From Fibrobacter sp. UWB13 (GTDB lineage: Bacteria > Fibrobacterota > Fibrobacteria > Fibrobacterales > Fibrobacteraceae): a stretch of DNA of 64,000 nucleotides. The notes beneath the pieces are model-generated. The model saw only the letters and a program-made list of their open reading frames with translations. It was not told the origin of the DNA and ran no database searches. A program made the translations under genes and the position numbers. This document shows positions 53,042 to 63,087 of the stretch, piece after piece. Numbering within the stretch: the first letter of the stretch is position 1; each line of letters begins with the position of its first letter. The stretch is taken from the NCBI RefSeq assembly GCF_900177805.1, contig NZ_FXAX01000001.1, positions 372,001 through 436,000 on the forward strand. The letters run 5' to 3'.

Positions 53042-54106
53042 ATGGTTAAAAAGTTTTTGTTTTCGCTTGCTGTTTTGGGAGTGGCGTCTTTTGCTCAGGA
53101 CCCGAACTTGCATATTTACCTCGCTTATGGGCAGTCCAATATGTCGGGGCAGGCGACCATTACGGATACGGACCGTCAAACGAATCCGCGTTTCTTGGTG
53201 TTACGTGCAGGGAATCATTCCAACCAGAAAGTTGGTGAATTTTATCCGGCAGCTCCTCCGATGGGCCATAGCGGTTCCAAGGTCGGCATTGTCGATTTCT
53301 TTGGTCGCAAAATGATTAAGGAACTCCCGGATAGCATCACGGTGGCGGTCGCGAATGTGGCGATTGGCGGGCAGAGCATTGACTTGTTCGACAAGGACCG
53401 CAATGCGGCTTATGTGCAGAATGCCAAAAACAAGAACGATACTTGGTGGATTCAGTATCTGAATGAATATGGTGGCGATGTGCACAAGCGCATTGTCGAA
53501 ATGGGAAAAATTGCAAAGCAGAAAGGCGTCATCAAGGGATTCCTTTTCCACCAGGGCGAAGCGGATTACCAGATGAAGGACTGGCCTGAACGCGTCAAGA
53601 AGGTTTATGACCAGTTCATTGAAGAACTGGAGCTAGACCCGGAAAAGACTCCGATTTTGCTTGGGGAACTTGCGCCTACGGGCGATTTGGGCTGGCGAAA
53701 CGATGTCGTGAAAGAGGCGGCGGACTTGATTCCGAATGGCTATGTGATTTCGGCTCAGGGGTGCCCTGCGATTAAGGAACCGAGCTACACGTTGCATTTC
53801 ACTCGCGATGGATACCAGACTTTGGGCGAACGCTATGCGGAAAAGATGCTTGAATTGCTCAAGGCTCAGGAACCGGCTCCAGATTCCTCTAAAGCTGATT
53901 CCTCGAAGGTCGCGCCTTCTGATTCGATAGGTCGTGATTCTACTGCTTCGGATAGTACAAACGCTATTCGCAATTCGGCTGTTGCGCGTGCTGTGGAATC
54001 GCATTTACCGAGACTTTTCTACGATGTTCGCGAACATAGTTTGTTTGTTCGATTCAAGAAAAACGGTGTAGAACATCGTTATCGTTTGACCGGGCGGAAA
54101 CAATAA
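53042..54106 (+). CDS. Secreted acetylxylan-esterase-like protein (SASA/CE6)
   Basis: About 354 aa from the ATG at 53042. Signal peptide ends SFAQD. The SGNH-type domain (residues 20-275) has the nucleophile motif GQSNMSG, then GQSIDL, FLFHQGEADY, and the catalytic His in LHFTRDGYQTLGERYAE. This is the sialate O-acetylesterase/CE6 pattern; in plant-fibre degraders such enzymes deacetylate xylan. A Ser/Asp/Pro linker (280-325) leads to a short basic C-terminus (RLFYDVREHSLFVRFKK). It follows the metallopeptidase-like gene and probably has its own promoter. Confidence 0.88.
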   Translation: MVKKFLFSLAVLGVASFAQDPNLHIYLAYGQSNMSGQATITDTDRQTNPRFLVLRAGNHSNQKVGEFYPAAPPMGHSGSKVGIVDFFGRKMIKELPDSITVAVANVAIGGQSIDLFDKDRNAAYVQNAKNKNDTWWIQYLNEYGGDVHKRIVEMGKIAKQKGVIKGFLFHQGEADYQMKDWPERVKKVYDQFIEELELDPEKTPILLGELAPTGDLGWRNDVVKEAADLIPNGYVISAQGCPAIKEPSYTLHFTRDGYQTLGERYAEKMLELLKAQEPAPDSSKADSSKVAPSDSIGRDSTASDSTNAIRNSAVARAVESHLPRLFYDVREHSLFVRFKKNGVEHRYRLTGRKQ

Positions 54107-54126
54107 AATTGTTGTGGTTATAATGA

Positions 54127-54155
54127 AAAACGTCCAGCGAGCGCTGGACGTTTTT
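54127..54155. terminator. Bidirectional terminator between esterase and trpB2
   Basis: CGTCCAGC-GAGC-GCTGGACG with A- and T-runs. The outer part matches the leuCD terminator at 6897 (AAAAACGTCCAG). Confidence 0.85.
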
Positions 54156-54205
54156 GCTTAATGTCTTTAGATCATCACGTGATGCCTCGCGGCATCTCGC
54201 TGAAA

Positions 54206-55591
54206 TTAACCTTCGACTTTCGGAAGCTGGGCGAGGCTCTTGGCGATGTCTTCATCCGTCGGAATGTAGTCGCTCATTTCGCCGTCGTTGAACTTCTGGT
54301 AAGCAACCATGTCGAAGTAACCCGTGCCGGTGAGACCGAACACGATGTTCTTTGCCTGACCAGATTCCTTGCACTTGAGAGCTTCGTCGATCGTTGCGCG
54401 GATGGCGTGGCTGGATTCCGGAGCCGGGAGGATACCTTCGGTCTGGGCGAAGAGCTTTGCTGCTTCGAAGACCTTAGTTTGTTCGACAGACGTTGCACGC
54501 ATGAGTCCCTGATCGTAAAGTTCAGAGAGGATACTGCTCATGCCGTGGTAGCGGAGGCCGCCAGCGTGGTTTGCAGACGGGATGAAGCTAGAACCGAGGG
54601 TGTACATCTTGGCGAGCGGGCAAACCTTACCGGTATCGCAGAAGTCGTAAGCGTACTTACCGCGAGTGAAGCTCGGGCAGCTTGCCGGTTCCACAGCGAG
54701 AATATCGTAGTCGGCTTCGCCACGGAGCTTTTCGCCGATGAACGGGCTCACGAGACCGCCGAGGTTAGAACCACCACCAGCGCAACCGATGATGAGGTCG
54801 GCCTTCACGCCAATCTTGTCGAGTGCGGCCTTCGTTTCGAGACCGATGACGGACTGGTGGAGGAGCACCTGGTTCAGCACGGAACCGAGAACGTAGCGGT
54901 AACCCGGCTGCTTCACGGCGGCTTCCACAGCTTCGGAAATAGCGCAGCCAAGGCTACCCGTGGTGCCCGGAAATTCGGCGTTGATCTTGCGGCCGATGTC
55001 GGTCGTCATGGACGGGGACGGGGTGACGGATGCACCGTAGGTGCGCATCACTTCGCGGCGGAACGGCTTCTGTTCGTAAGAAACCTTTACCATGTAAACC
55101 TGGCAGTCCAGTCCGAAGAAGGCGCTGGACATAGAAAGTGCTGTACCCCACTGGCCTGCACCCGTTTCAGTCGTCACGCCCTTGAGGCCCTGCTTCTTAG
55201 CGTAGTACGCCTGAGCGATAGCGGAGTTGAGCTTGTGAGAACCCGAGGTGTTGTTGCCTTCGAACTTGTAGTAGATGTGTGCCGGAGTGCCGAGAGCCTG
55301 TTCGAGGAAGTAAGCGCGAACGAGCGGAGACGGACGGTACATCTTGTAGAATGTGCGGATGTCTTCCGGAATTTCGATGTAAGCGGTATCATTATCGAGT
55401 TCCTGCTTGATGAGTTCATCGCAGAAAACTGGCTGCAGGTCTTCGAAAGTCACCGGCTTGCCGGTACCCGGGTTCAGAAGCGGAGCGGGCTTCTTCTTCA
55501 TGTCGGCGCGGACGTTATACCATGCCTTCGGAAGTTCATCTTCGTGGAGATAAGTCTTGACCTGACCATCGATCTTGAGCGAGTTTCTCAT
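54206..55591 (-). CDS. trpB2: Tryptophan synthase beta chain-like protein (TrpB2 type)
   Basis: About 461 aa from the ATG at 55591. Forms tryptophan from indole and serine with PLP. The Lys that binds PLP lies in NNTSGSHKLNSA near residue 120; the phosphate loop is CAGGGSN, and ETGAGQWG and the GRGxx-like segments are present. The long N-terminal extension (LHEDELPKAWYNVRADM) and length mark the TrpB2 subfamily. No trpA adjacent; TrpB2 enzymes often act alone, salvaging indole. Confidence 0.93.
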   Translation of the reverse strand: MRNSLKIDGQVKTYLHEDELPKAWYNVRADMKKKPAPLLNPGTGKPVTFEDLQPVFCDELIKQELDNDTAYIEIPEDIRTFYKMYRPSPLVRAYFLEQALGTPAHIYYKFEGNNTSGSHKLNSAIAQAYYAKKQGLKGVTTETGAGQWGTALSMSSAFFGLDCQVYMVKVSYEQKPFRREVMRTYGASVTPSPSMTTDIGRKINAEFPGTTGSLGCAISEAVEAAVKQPGYRYVLGSVLNQVLLHQSVIGLETKAALDKIGVKADLIIGCAGGGSNLGGLVSPFIGEKLRGEADYDILAVEPASCPSFTRGKYAYDFCDTGKVCPLAKMYTLGSSFIPSANHAGGLRYHGMSSILSELYDQGLMRATSVEQTKVFEAAKLFAQTEGILPAPESSHAIRATIDEALKCKESGQAKNIVFGLTGTGYFDMVAYQKFNDGEMSDYIPTDEDIAKSLAQLPKVEG

Positions 55592-55774
55592 ATAGTATCC
55601 TTTAAATTTGTGTAACCGCATCCAATTATATTAAATCGAATTTGCGTTGACAACAGCACTTGTGCAAAATGACCAATGTATATGATTAACATTGATTGGC
55701 GGTGGTGCTTTCTTGAAATTTTAAAATTTTTTAATATATTGTTTCTATCACCATCATAAACATTAGGAGTTCCT

Positions 55775-57113
<1,339 letters not shown>

Positions 57114-57134
57114 ATTTTTTTATAAATTGAAAGT

Positions 57135-58097
57135 ATGCTAGAATTTCGAATTCCAGAACTTTCAGATCGAGAAAATGTGGCGAGGGCGGTGGCAGAATCC
57201 GGTTATATCGGGAGCGATGCTGCGTTTGCAAGCCTTTTCTTGTGGCGCAAAAAATATGGCACACTGATGGCGTTACAAAATGGTTTCCTTTTCCGCTATT
57301 ATCAAGGCGAGGGGAGCCGTCGCGGTTACGCTTTTCCGCTTGGTGCCGAAGACCCGCGTGAAGCGCTTGACGCAATTGTTCAAGATGCGAAAGAATCGGG
57401 CCGTCCGTTGGAATTCTGCTTGGTTGATGAAACTCGTGCGCATATCCTTTGGGATTATTTTAAGAAGTCCATCCAGTTTGTAAATGACCGTGGCGATAGC
57501 GATTATATTTATTCTGCGGAAAGTCTTGCGACTCTTGCAGGGAATACGTATCGCAAAAAGCGAAACCATATTTCGAAATTCAACCGTTCGTATGAACATT
57601 ATGAACTGCGCGAAATTACCGCTGATAACTATGTGGACGCTCTCGAAGTTGAAAAAAAGTGGCTGCAAAATTCTATGTCGGGCGAAGAGCCTTGTGAACC
57701 GACATGCGAATGCGAAGAAGCTGCTTGGGCAGAACGGTCTACGGATGAAAAATCGCGTATGGCGGAGCTTTGTGCAATAGAAGAAGCGCTTAAAAATTTT
57801 GATGCGCTTGGCTTGAAAGGCGCAATCCTTTATGTGAATAATGCTCCTGTTGGCATGACGATAGCTTCTGAAATAGCCCCTAGAGTCTGGGATATCCATT
57901 TTGAAAAAGTCATTGGCGAGTATGCGGATAATGGCGGCTATGCCGTTATCAATAAAATGTTTGCAGAAACGCTTACTGGTGTAAAACTTATCAATCGCGA
58001 AGAAGATATCAATATCGAAGGACTCCGCAAGGCAAAACTTTCGTATTACCCGCTTATTATTTTGGATAAATGCCATGCTCTCCAAAGTGCTTTCTAA
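57135..58097 (+). CDS. DUF2156 acyltransferase-like protein
   Basis: 320 aa, cytoplasmic. Two GNAT-like halves: the first with SDAAFASLFLWRKKYG near residue 28 and the second with GAILYVNNAPVGMTIAS and DIHFEKVIGEYADNGGYAVINKMFAETL, ending EEDINIEGLRKAKLSYYP. This is the DUF2156 (phosphatidylglycerol lysyltransferase C-terminal-like) pattern. An aminoacyl or acyl transfer is likely, the substrate unknown. An insert with clustered Cys/Glu (CEPTCECEE) sits in the middle. It overlaps the next gene by 23 bases. Confidence 0.85.
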   Translation: MLEFRIPELSDRENVARAVAESGYIGSDAAFASLFLWRKKYGTLMALQNGFLFRYYQGEGSRRGYAFPLGAEDPREALDAIVQDAKESGRPLEFCLVDETRAHILWDYFKKSIQFVNDRGDSDYIYSAESLATLAGNTYRKKRNHISKFNRSYEHYELREITADNYVDALEVEKKWLQNSMSGEEPCEPTCECEEAAWAERSTDEKSRMAELCAIEEALKNFDALGLKGAILYVNNAPVGMTIASEIAPRVWDIHFEKVIGEYADNGGYAVINKMFAETLTGVKLINREEDINIEGLRKAKLSYYPLIILDKCHALQSAF

Positions 58098-58584
58098 ATC
58101 ATCTTGTGCATCGTGCAAGTTTTGCTGTTCCTTTAGGCGAATGAGCCTTTGGGAAACACCTCTTTTCCCACATGAAATTGCAGAGAAATTAAGTCACGAA
58201 AATGAATATGGCGTGGTGGGCGAGTTCCGCATGTCTCAAACGGTGCAGGGAGTGCGCTTTGGCCGCTTGGTGCTTGAAAATAACTATCGCTCAGATGATC
58301 CCGAAGAAGAAGTGCCTTGCACATTCTTGGATTCGCAAAAAGGTTGCATTTTGAAGGGCGACGATAAACCATTTGATTGCAGTATTTGGCCTCTTAGAAT
58401 CATGGACAGAAATGGTGAGCTTGTTATTGCGCTCACGCCAACGTGCCCATCAATTGGATCAACTCCGGGTGAAAATCTTGTGGAACTCGTGAAATCAGGT
58501 CTCGGTGAAAAAATCTACGAGTATGCCAAAACGCACCCTTACATTATCAAGGAATACCATGAGGGATTTCCGATTATCGGGTAG
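58075..58584 (+). CDS. YkgJ-family cysteine cluster protein
   Basis: 169 aa. The N-terminal SSCASCKFCCSF (C-x2-C-x2-CC) and later CTFLDSQKGCILKGDDKPFDCSIWPL with an isolated CPS match the YkgJ zinc/iron-chelating family, of unknown function. It starts within the end of the DUF2156 gene, so both are co-translated. Confidence 0.88.
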   Translation: MLSKVLSKSSCASCKFCCSFRRMSLWETPLFPHEIAEKLSHENEYGVVGEFRMSQTVQGVRFGRLVLENNYRSDDPEEEVPCTFLDSQKGCILKGDDKPFDCSIWPLRIMDRNGELVIALTPTCPSIGSTPGENLVELVKSGLGEKIYEYAKTHPYIIKEYHEGFPIIG

Positions 58585-58668
58585 AAATTTGGGTCATGTA
58601 ATCTTTTTTTGAATCAAAAAACATAAATATGGATACTCGTGGATGGCGGATTGCTGTCAGAATATTTC

Positions 58669-58676
58669 TATTTTTG
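58669..58676 (+). promoter_or_regulatory. -7 box before the heme cluster
   Basis: TATTTTTG, 45 bases before the ahbC-like ATG; the leader has GGAAG at good spacing. Confidence 0.45.
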
Positions 58677-58721
58677 GGTCATTCTTTGTAGTCGTTGTTT
58701 TTGTGTTTTTGGAAGACCCTG

Positions 58722-59894
58722 ATGATCAGTATTACTAAGCTTTTGATGGATACCCCGAATTTCGGGGATTCTCTTCGTTATGAACCGCGTGCCCACGAAT
58801 CTAAGAACGGTGTGGGCCCGGGCCGTGGTCCGGTGGTGGTGTGGAACTGCACCAAGACTTGCAACCTGAAGTGCGTGCATTGCTATGCCCGTTCAGAGGC
58901 TATCAAGTACCAGAACGAACTTTCACACGAAGAGGGAATCAAGCTTATTGATCAGCTTGCAGATTTCCATGTGCCGGTGATTTTGTTCAGCGGTGGCGAA
59001 CCGCTTTTGCGCCCGGACTTTTTTGAACTCGCGAACTATGCGGCAAGTAAGGGCATCCGTCCGACGATTTCGACGAACGGCACTTGCATCACGCCGGATG
59101 TGGCTCAGAAGCTCAAGGCGATGGGCGTGGGCTACGTGGGCATAAGCTTGGATGGTTGCGAAGAAACTCACGACAAGTTCCGTGGCAAGCAGGGCGCGTA
59201 CCAGATGGCTTTGCGCGGGATCCGCAATTGTGTCGCGACGGGTCAGAAGGTTGGACTCCGCTTCACGATTACAAAGTACAACTATCAAGACCTGAACGCT
59301 ATTTTCGATTTGCTCGAAGCGGAAAACATTGATAGAGTTTGTTTCTATCACCTTGTCTATAGCGGTCGCGGAAGTGCGATGGTCGATAACGACTTGAATC
59401 ACGAAGAGAGCCGCAAGGTGATGGACTTGATTATTGATCGCACTTTGGACTTTAAGAAGCGCGGTGTGAACAAGGAAATTTTGACGGTCGACAACCACGC
59501 CGATGCCGTTTATCTGTACCAGCGCATGAAGCGCGAAGACCCGGAACGCGCGAAGATTGTTCTGGATTTGATTCAGCGCAATGGCGGAAATCGCAGCGGT
59601 ATGGCATTTGGCAATATCGATAGCATTGGCAATGTGCATCCGGACCAGTTTACGCAATATATTACGCTCGGAAACGTTCGCGAACGCAACTTTGGCGACA
59701 TTTGGACAGACTTGTCAAATCCGATTATGGCTGGCCTCAAGAACCGCAAACCGCTTTTGAAGGGGCGTTGTCCGAAGTGTGCTTACTTGAATTTGTGCAA
59801 CGGCAATTTCCGTACGCGTGCCGAAGCTGTTACTGGCGACTTCTGGGCTGAAGATCCGGCTTGCTATTTGACCGATGAAGAAATTGGGCTGTAA
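58722..59894 (+). CDS. ahbC: Radical SAM heme-synthesis protein, AhbC/NirJ family
   Basis: About 390 aa from the ATG at 58722. The N-terminus ISITKLLMDTPNFGDSLRY is characteristic of NirJ1/AhbC. The radical-SAM cysteines are in CNLKCVHC (C-x3-C-x2-C, near residue 50), with GGEPLLRP following. C-terminal cysteines (GRCPKCAYLNLCNG, and one in PACY) can hold a second iron-sulfur cluster. AhbC removes the two acetate chains of didecarboxysiroheme, giving iron-coproporphyrin III. It overlaps the fused decarboxylase gene by 20 bases. NirJ of heme d1 synthesis is the alternative; nearby hemA and hemC with no nir genes favour heme. Confidence 0.85.
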   Translation: MISITKLLMDTPNFGDSLRYEPRAHESKNGVGPGRGPVVVWNCTKTCNLKCVHCYARSEAIKYQNELSHEEGIKLIDQLADFHVPVILFSGGEPLLRPDFFELANYAASKGIRPTISTNGTCITPDVAQKLKAMGVGYVGISLDGCEETHDKFRGKQGAYQMALRGIRNCVATGQKVGLRFTITKYNYQDLNAIFDLLEAENIDRVCFYHLVYSGRGSAMVDNDLNHEESRKVMDLIIDRTLDFKKRGVNKEILTVDNHADAVYLYQRMKREDPERAKIVLDLIQRNGGNRSGMAFGNIDSIGNVHPDQFTQYITLGNVRERNFGDIWTDLSNPIMAGLKNRKPLLKGRCPKCAYLNLCNGNFRTRAEAVTGDFWAEDPACYLTDEEIGL

Positions 59895-60966
59895 CGCCTC
59901 TCGCGATGTGCCGCAAATGCTGAGTCAAAAACTTCTCGCGATTATTCAAGACGGCTTTCCGTTGGTGGAACGCCCGTATTTGCGCTTAGCAGAAATGTTG
60001 AACGTTTCTGAACACGAAGTTTTTGATGATATTGAGAAAATGCGCGTGTCCGGCGTAATTCGACGTATTGGTGGCGTGTACGATTCCAAAAAACTGGGCT
60101 TTATTTCGAGACTTTGTGCAGGAAAAGTACTGACTTCGGAAAATGATTTTGCGGCGGAACCGCATGCGCAGACTCCGATGGAAAAGTTCGCTGCAGTCGT
60201 GATGAGCGAACCTGCGATTACGCACAATTACATCCGTAGTCACGAATACAATGTTTGGTTTACGGTCATTGCCGAAAATGAATCTGCAATCCAGGTGGTT
60301 GTGGACCGCGTGTGTTCGCAAACATATTTGCACGATGTCCATGTCCTTACCGCCACCAAGAAGTATAAAATCAATACGGTGATGTCATTAGACGAGAGAC
60401 GTGGTTCGGCAGGCTCACCAACCTTGACGAAAGACGAAATAGGCGAGAGTGCCCCGGCTTTGCGTCATTCTGACAACCGAAGGTTGGAAGAATCCAGTAA
60501 TTTCTTGGGAAAACTCACTGACTCCGACAAGTTCCGCATCCACATTGCTTGTGATGATATCCCGCATACGCTCACTCCGTTTAAGGACTGGGGTGTTTCT
60601 TGCGATGAACTTCGCGAAGATTTTGCTACTAAACGTATGCGCCGCTTTGGGGCGATCCTTCGCCATCAAGATGCGGGTTTCCCCTGCAATGCGATGGTAT
60701 GCTTCTCTCGTCATTCTGAGGACCGAAGGAACGAAGAATCTAGTAAAGTCTTGGCTCTTGCGAAAAAACACTACATTTCGCATTGTTACGAGCGTCCGTC
60801 TTTTGAAAATTTCCCGTACAACTTGTATGCAATGATGCATGCTCAGACGCCTGAAGAATTAGACGCCTACATCAAGGAATCCGTGGCGTTGCTTGATAAC
60901 CCGGAATACGTCGTTCTCCATTCCCTCAAGGAACTCAAGAAAACGAGCTTCAGATTTTTTGCGTAG
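59875..60966 (+). CDS. Fused siroheme decarboxylase (AhbA-AhbB type) with in-frame repeat inserts
   Basis: 363 aa. Two Lrp/AsnC-like halves. Half 1 (about 15-165): HTH LLAIIQDGFPLVERPYLRLAEMLNVSEHEVFDDI, MRVSGVIRRIGGV, then the domain ending SEPAITHNYIRSHEYNVWFT. Half 2 (about 210-363): DIPHTLTPF, KRMRRFGAILRHQDAGFPCNAMV, HCYERPSFENFPYNLYAMMHAQ. This matches AhbA/AhbB (NirD/L/G/H), which remove two carboxyl groups from siroheme; normally two separate subunits. Two repeat copies add peptides: at 60463-60499 in the linker, and at 60709-60742 within half 2. A further repeat-like segment (GGTTCGGCAGGCTCACCAACC) lies at about 60403. The start may also be the ATG at 59917. Confidence 0.82.
   Translation: MKKLGCNASRDVPQMLSQKLLAIIQDGFPLVERPYLRLAEMLNVSEHEVFDDIEKMRVSGVIRRIGGVYDSKKLGFISRLCAGKVLTSENDFAAEPHAQTPMEKFAAVVMSEPAITHNYIRSHEYNVWFTVIAENESAIQVVVDRVCSQTYLHDVHVLTATKKYKINTVMSLDERRGSAGSPTLTKDEIGESAPALRHSDNRRLEESSNFLGKLTDSDKFRIHIACDDIPHTLTPFKDWGVSCDELREDFATKRMRRFGAILRHQDAGFPCNAMVCFSRHSEDRRNEESSKVLALAKKHYISHCYERPSFENFPYNLYAMMHAQTPEELDAYIKESVALLDNPEYVVLHSLKELKKTSFRFFA
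60403..60499 (+). repeat. In-frame repeat inserts in the decarboxylase linker
   Basis: First a GGTT...AACC palindrome (60403-60424 region), then the hairpin repeat CGTCATTCTGACAACCGAAGG at 60463 with inner stem CAACC/GGTTG and outer stem ATTCT/AGAAT. It is read as RHSDNRRLEESS. Confidence 0.65.
60709..60742 (+). repeat. In-frame hairpin repeat within decarboxylase half 2
   Basis: CGTCATTCTGAGGACCGAAGG ... GAAGAATCT, read as RHSEDRRNEESS. It splits the conserved block between NAMVCF and KKHYISHCYERP. Confidence 0.7.
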
Positions 60967-60971
60967 TATCG

Positions 60972-61616
60972 CTAGAATCGATAGCCTATACCGATGTTGG
61001 TAATGCCCTTTGCGCCCCAAAGTAAAAACGGCACTTGGAATCGAACGGAAACGGGGTAGCCAATCTCAAAACCTAAAAGGGAAATGTGTCCCATGGGAAT
61101 GACTCTATCGGACATAATTGAAATTCCCGCATCAAGTTCAAAAAATGGGTTGACGAATCCCCCTAAATTACCATTGATTTTTAGTTTTGCCATAACCGTG
61201 GTTATAGGAGGATCATATATAAACAAATTTAGGATAATACCTGTTTCGATGTAGTCAAATGCGTATCCGTAATCGATGGATACAGCTCCATAAGAACAAG
61301 AAAAAAGTTTTTCACATTTATCATCAAATAAGTGGCTTAATCCGGCACCAAAATCAAATAGTGTTAAAAAGTCATACTCAAAGCCAATACTATGATGTTT
61401 GATTTGACTCTTTTTGTTTTGATTGGATCCGTTTGCCTTCGCCATGCTTGTATCGACTATGATTTTTTGCTTTTGGTCTTTTTTCCAAATGGTGTTGGTG
61501 TCGATAATTCCTTCGCCAGCTTGTGCGTTTTCTACATACGTTCCCATGTCCCAAGCGTTTGCATGGACCGCAAAAAATAGAGAAATAACAGCGCAGAGTA
61601 AAAATCTTTTTGTCAT
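60972..61616 (-). CDS. Exported beta-barrel-like protein, unknown
   Basis: About 214 aa from the ATG at 61616, which follows AAGGGC. Signal peptide MTKRFLLCAVISLFFAVHANA. The rest is rich in Gly and aromatic residues in alternating strands (HSIGFEYDFLTLFDFGAGLSHLF, GAVSIDYGYAFDYIETGIILNLF) and ends in GIGYRF, a terminal Phe as in outer-membrane barrels. It lies antisense inside the heme cluster, between the decarboxylase and hemA genes, and has no evident link to them. Confidence 0.75.
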   Translation of the reverse strand: MTKRFLLCAVISLFFAVHANAWDMGTYVENAQAGEGIIDTNTIWKKDQKQKIIVDTSMAKANGSNQNKKSQIKHHSIGFEYDFLTLFDFGAGLSHLFDDKCEKLFSCSYGAVSIDYGYAFDYIETGIILNLFIYDPPITTVMAKLKINGNLGGFVNPFFELDAGISIMSDRVIPMGHISLLGFEIGYPVSVRFQVPFLLWGAKGITNIGIGYRF

Positions 61617-61738
61617 GCCCTTGAATAACTTAGCCAATTAATTCGGTTTCTATAATTTATATATAATAATTTTTTGAAAGAAAAAGTATTTTTCGATTAA
61701 GAAAATGCTTGTGTCATGGCGAAATACCCTAGATTGCA

Positions 61739-61767
61739 TTTGGTGGAGTGTAATTTTTCTATCTTTG
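61739..61767 (+). promoter_or_regulatory. hemA promoter, predicted leaderless
   Basis: TTTG at 61739, 17 bases, TATCTTTG at 61760-61767, then GGCT and the ATG at 61772. No ribosome site. Confidence 0.65.
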
Positions 61768-61771
61768 GGCT

Positions 61772-63076
61772 ATGCGCAAAATTTACATGGCAGGCATGAG
61801 CCACAAGGTGGCTGAAATCGCAATTCGCGAAAAGTTTTATATCCCGATGGATGTAAAGACTGAGGCGTTAACACATTCTCCATTTGATGAACTTTTGATT
61901 CTGGCAACGTGCAATCGCACGGAAGTCTATGTGGCGAGCGACCGTGAAATCACTGATGGTGAACTCGTTCGTTATGTGTGTGGACTTGCCCGTCAAGACT
62001 ACGATGATTTTGCGAAGTTCTTTTATTTTAAGTCGGGTGACGATGTTGCGCACCATGTGATGAATGTGTGTGCCGGGCTTGATTCTGTCGCTATGGGCGA
62101 GGATCAAATTTTGCACCAAATTGGCCGTGCGTACGAAACGGCGCACCAGCTGAATGCGACGGGCAATACGCTGAACAAGCTTTTCCAGAGCGCGATCCAT
62201 ACGACAAAGCGTATCAAGACTGAGACGAACTTGAGCAAGCTCAGTTGCAATATTCCGTTCTTGGCGATGAAGCAAGTGCAGAAGACTTTTGACGATCTTG
62301 AAAATCGTACCGTGTACATCGTGGGGCTTGGTGAGATGGGCTCGCTGATGCTCAAGTATGTACAAGAGAATACGACCAAGATTTTTGCAAGTAGCAAGAC
62401 TTTTGCAAATGCCGAAAAATTTGCAGATGTGCTTACGCCTGTGAAATTCGAAGACCGCTACGAAGTCCTTGGCAAGTGCGATGTCGTGATTCTCTGCAGC
62501 GCTTGCCAGGAACCGATTGTCACGAAGAATGAGTTTGAAAAGACAATTGCATTGTGTCATCCTGAGCGAAGCACGGTGTGTGAAGTCGAAGGATCCTGTG
62601 AAGGTTCGTCTGCTGTGACAGACCCTTCAAAGCGCTTGATTATCGATCTTGGTAGCCCGCGCAATGCAGAAGCTTCTATTGGTGAACTTCCGGGCGTTGA
62701 ATACGTTTGCGTTGATGACCTTGAAAAGATTGTTTCTGAAAATCGTCGGTTGCGCATGATTGAACTTGATGCAGCGCAGAAAATTTTGAAAGAAGGCCTT
62801 GATGAATTCTTGCATTGGAACCGTATGGATGAGGTCTCCAAGCAAATTCATTTGCATGCCGAAAAAATGCTTACGACGGCAAATGAAGAATCTGAAAAAT
62901 TATTGCGCTCCATGCCGGAACTTTCGGAAGATGACCGCCATCGCATCCAGATGATGTACGAACGATTTGCGAAGAAAATGGCGAATGACTTTTTGTATAA
63001 AGTCAAGGCTGAAAATTCGCCTGAAGATGTGCAGGTGTTCCTCAAGTGCTTAGATTCAAAATCTCCTAGAAATTAG
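61772..63076 (+). CDS. hemA: Glutamyl-tRNA reductase with in-frame repeat insert
   Basis: First enzyme of the C5 route to tetrapyrroles; reduces glutamyl-tRNA to glutamate semialdehyde. 434 aa. Catalytic Cys47 lies in ATCNRTEVY, followed by the specificity motif MGEDQILHQI and the NADPH site VGLGEMG near residue 190. Between FEKTIA and KRLIIDLGSPRN (residues ~262-287) sits an extra stretch with RSTVCEVEGS that comes from a hairpin repeat; the flanks match the family closely. It is probably still active since the insert is in a surface loop beside the NADPH domain; this is inferred. hemC follows after 11 bases. Confidence 0.93.
   Translation: MRKIYMAGMSHKVAEIAIREKFYIPMDVKTEALTHSPFDELLILATCNRTEVYVASDREITDGELVRYVCGLARQDYDDFAKFFYFKSGDDVAHHVMNVCAGLDSVAMGEDQILHQIGRAYETAHQLNATGNTLNKLFQSAIHTTKRIKTETNLSKLSCNIPFLAMKQVQKTFDDLENRTVYIVGLGEMGSLMLKYVQENTTKIFASSKTFANAEKFADVLTPVKFEDRYEVLGKCDVVILCSACQEPIVTKNEFEKTIALCHPERSTVCEVEGSCEGSSAVTDPSKRLIIDLGSPRNAEASIGELPGVEYVCVDDLEKIVSENRRLRMIELDAAQKILKEGLDEFLHWNRMDEVSKQIHLHAEKMLTTANEESEKLLRSMPELSEDDRHRIQMMYERFAKKMANDFLYKVKAENSPEDVQVFLKCLDSKSPRN
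62556..62632 (+). repeat. In-frame hairpin repeat inside hemA
   Basis: GTCATCCTGAGCGAAGCAC ... GAAGTCGAAGGATCC (62556-62596), followed by a GAAGG...CCTTC inverted pair to about 62632. Read as CHPERSTVCEVEGS plus about 12 residues. It differs from the hemC copy at two of 38 bases. Confidence 0.75.
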
Positions 63077-63087
63077 AGGGGCTTGCT

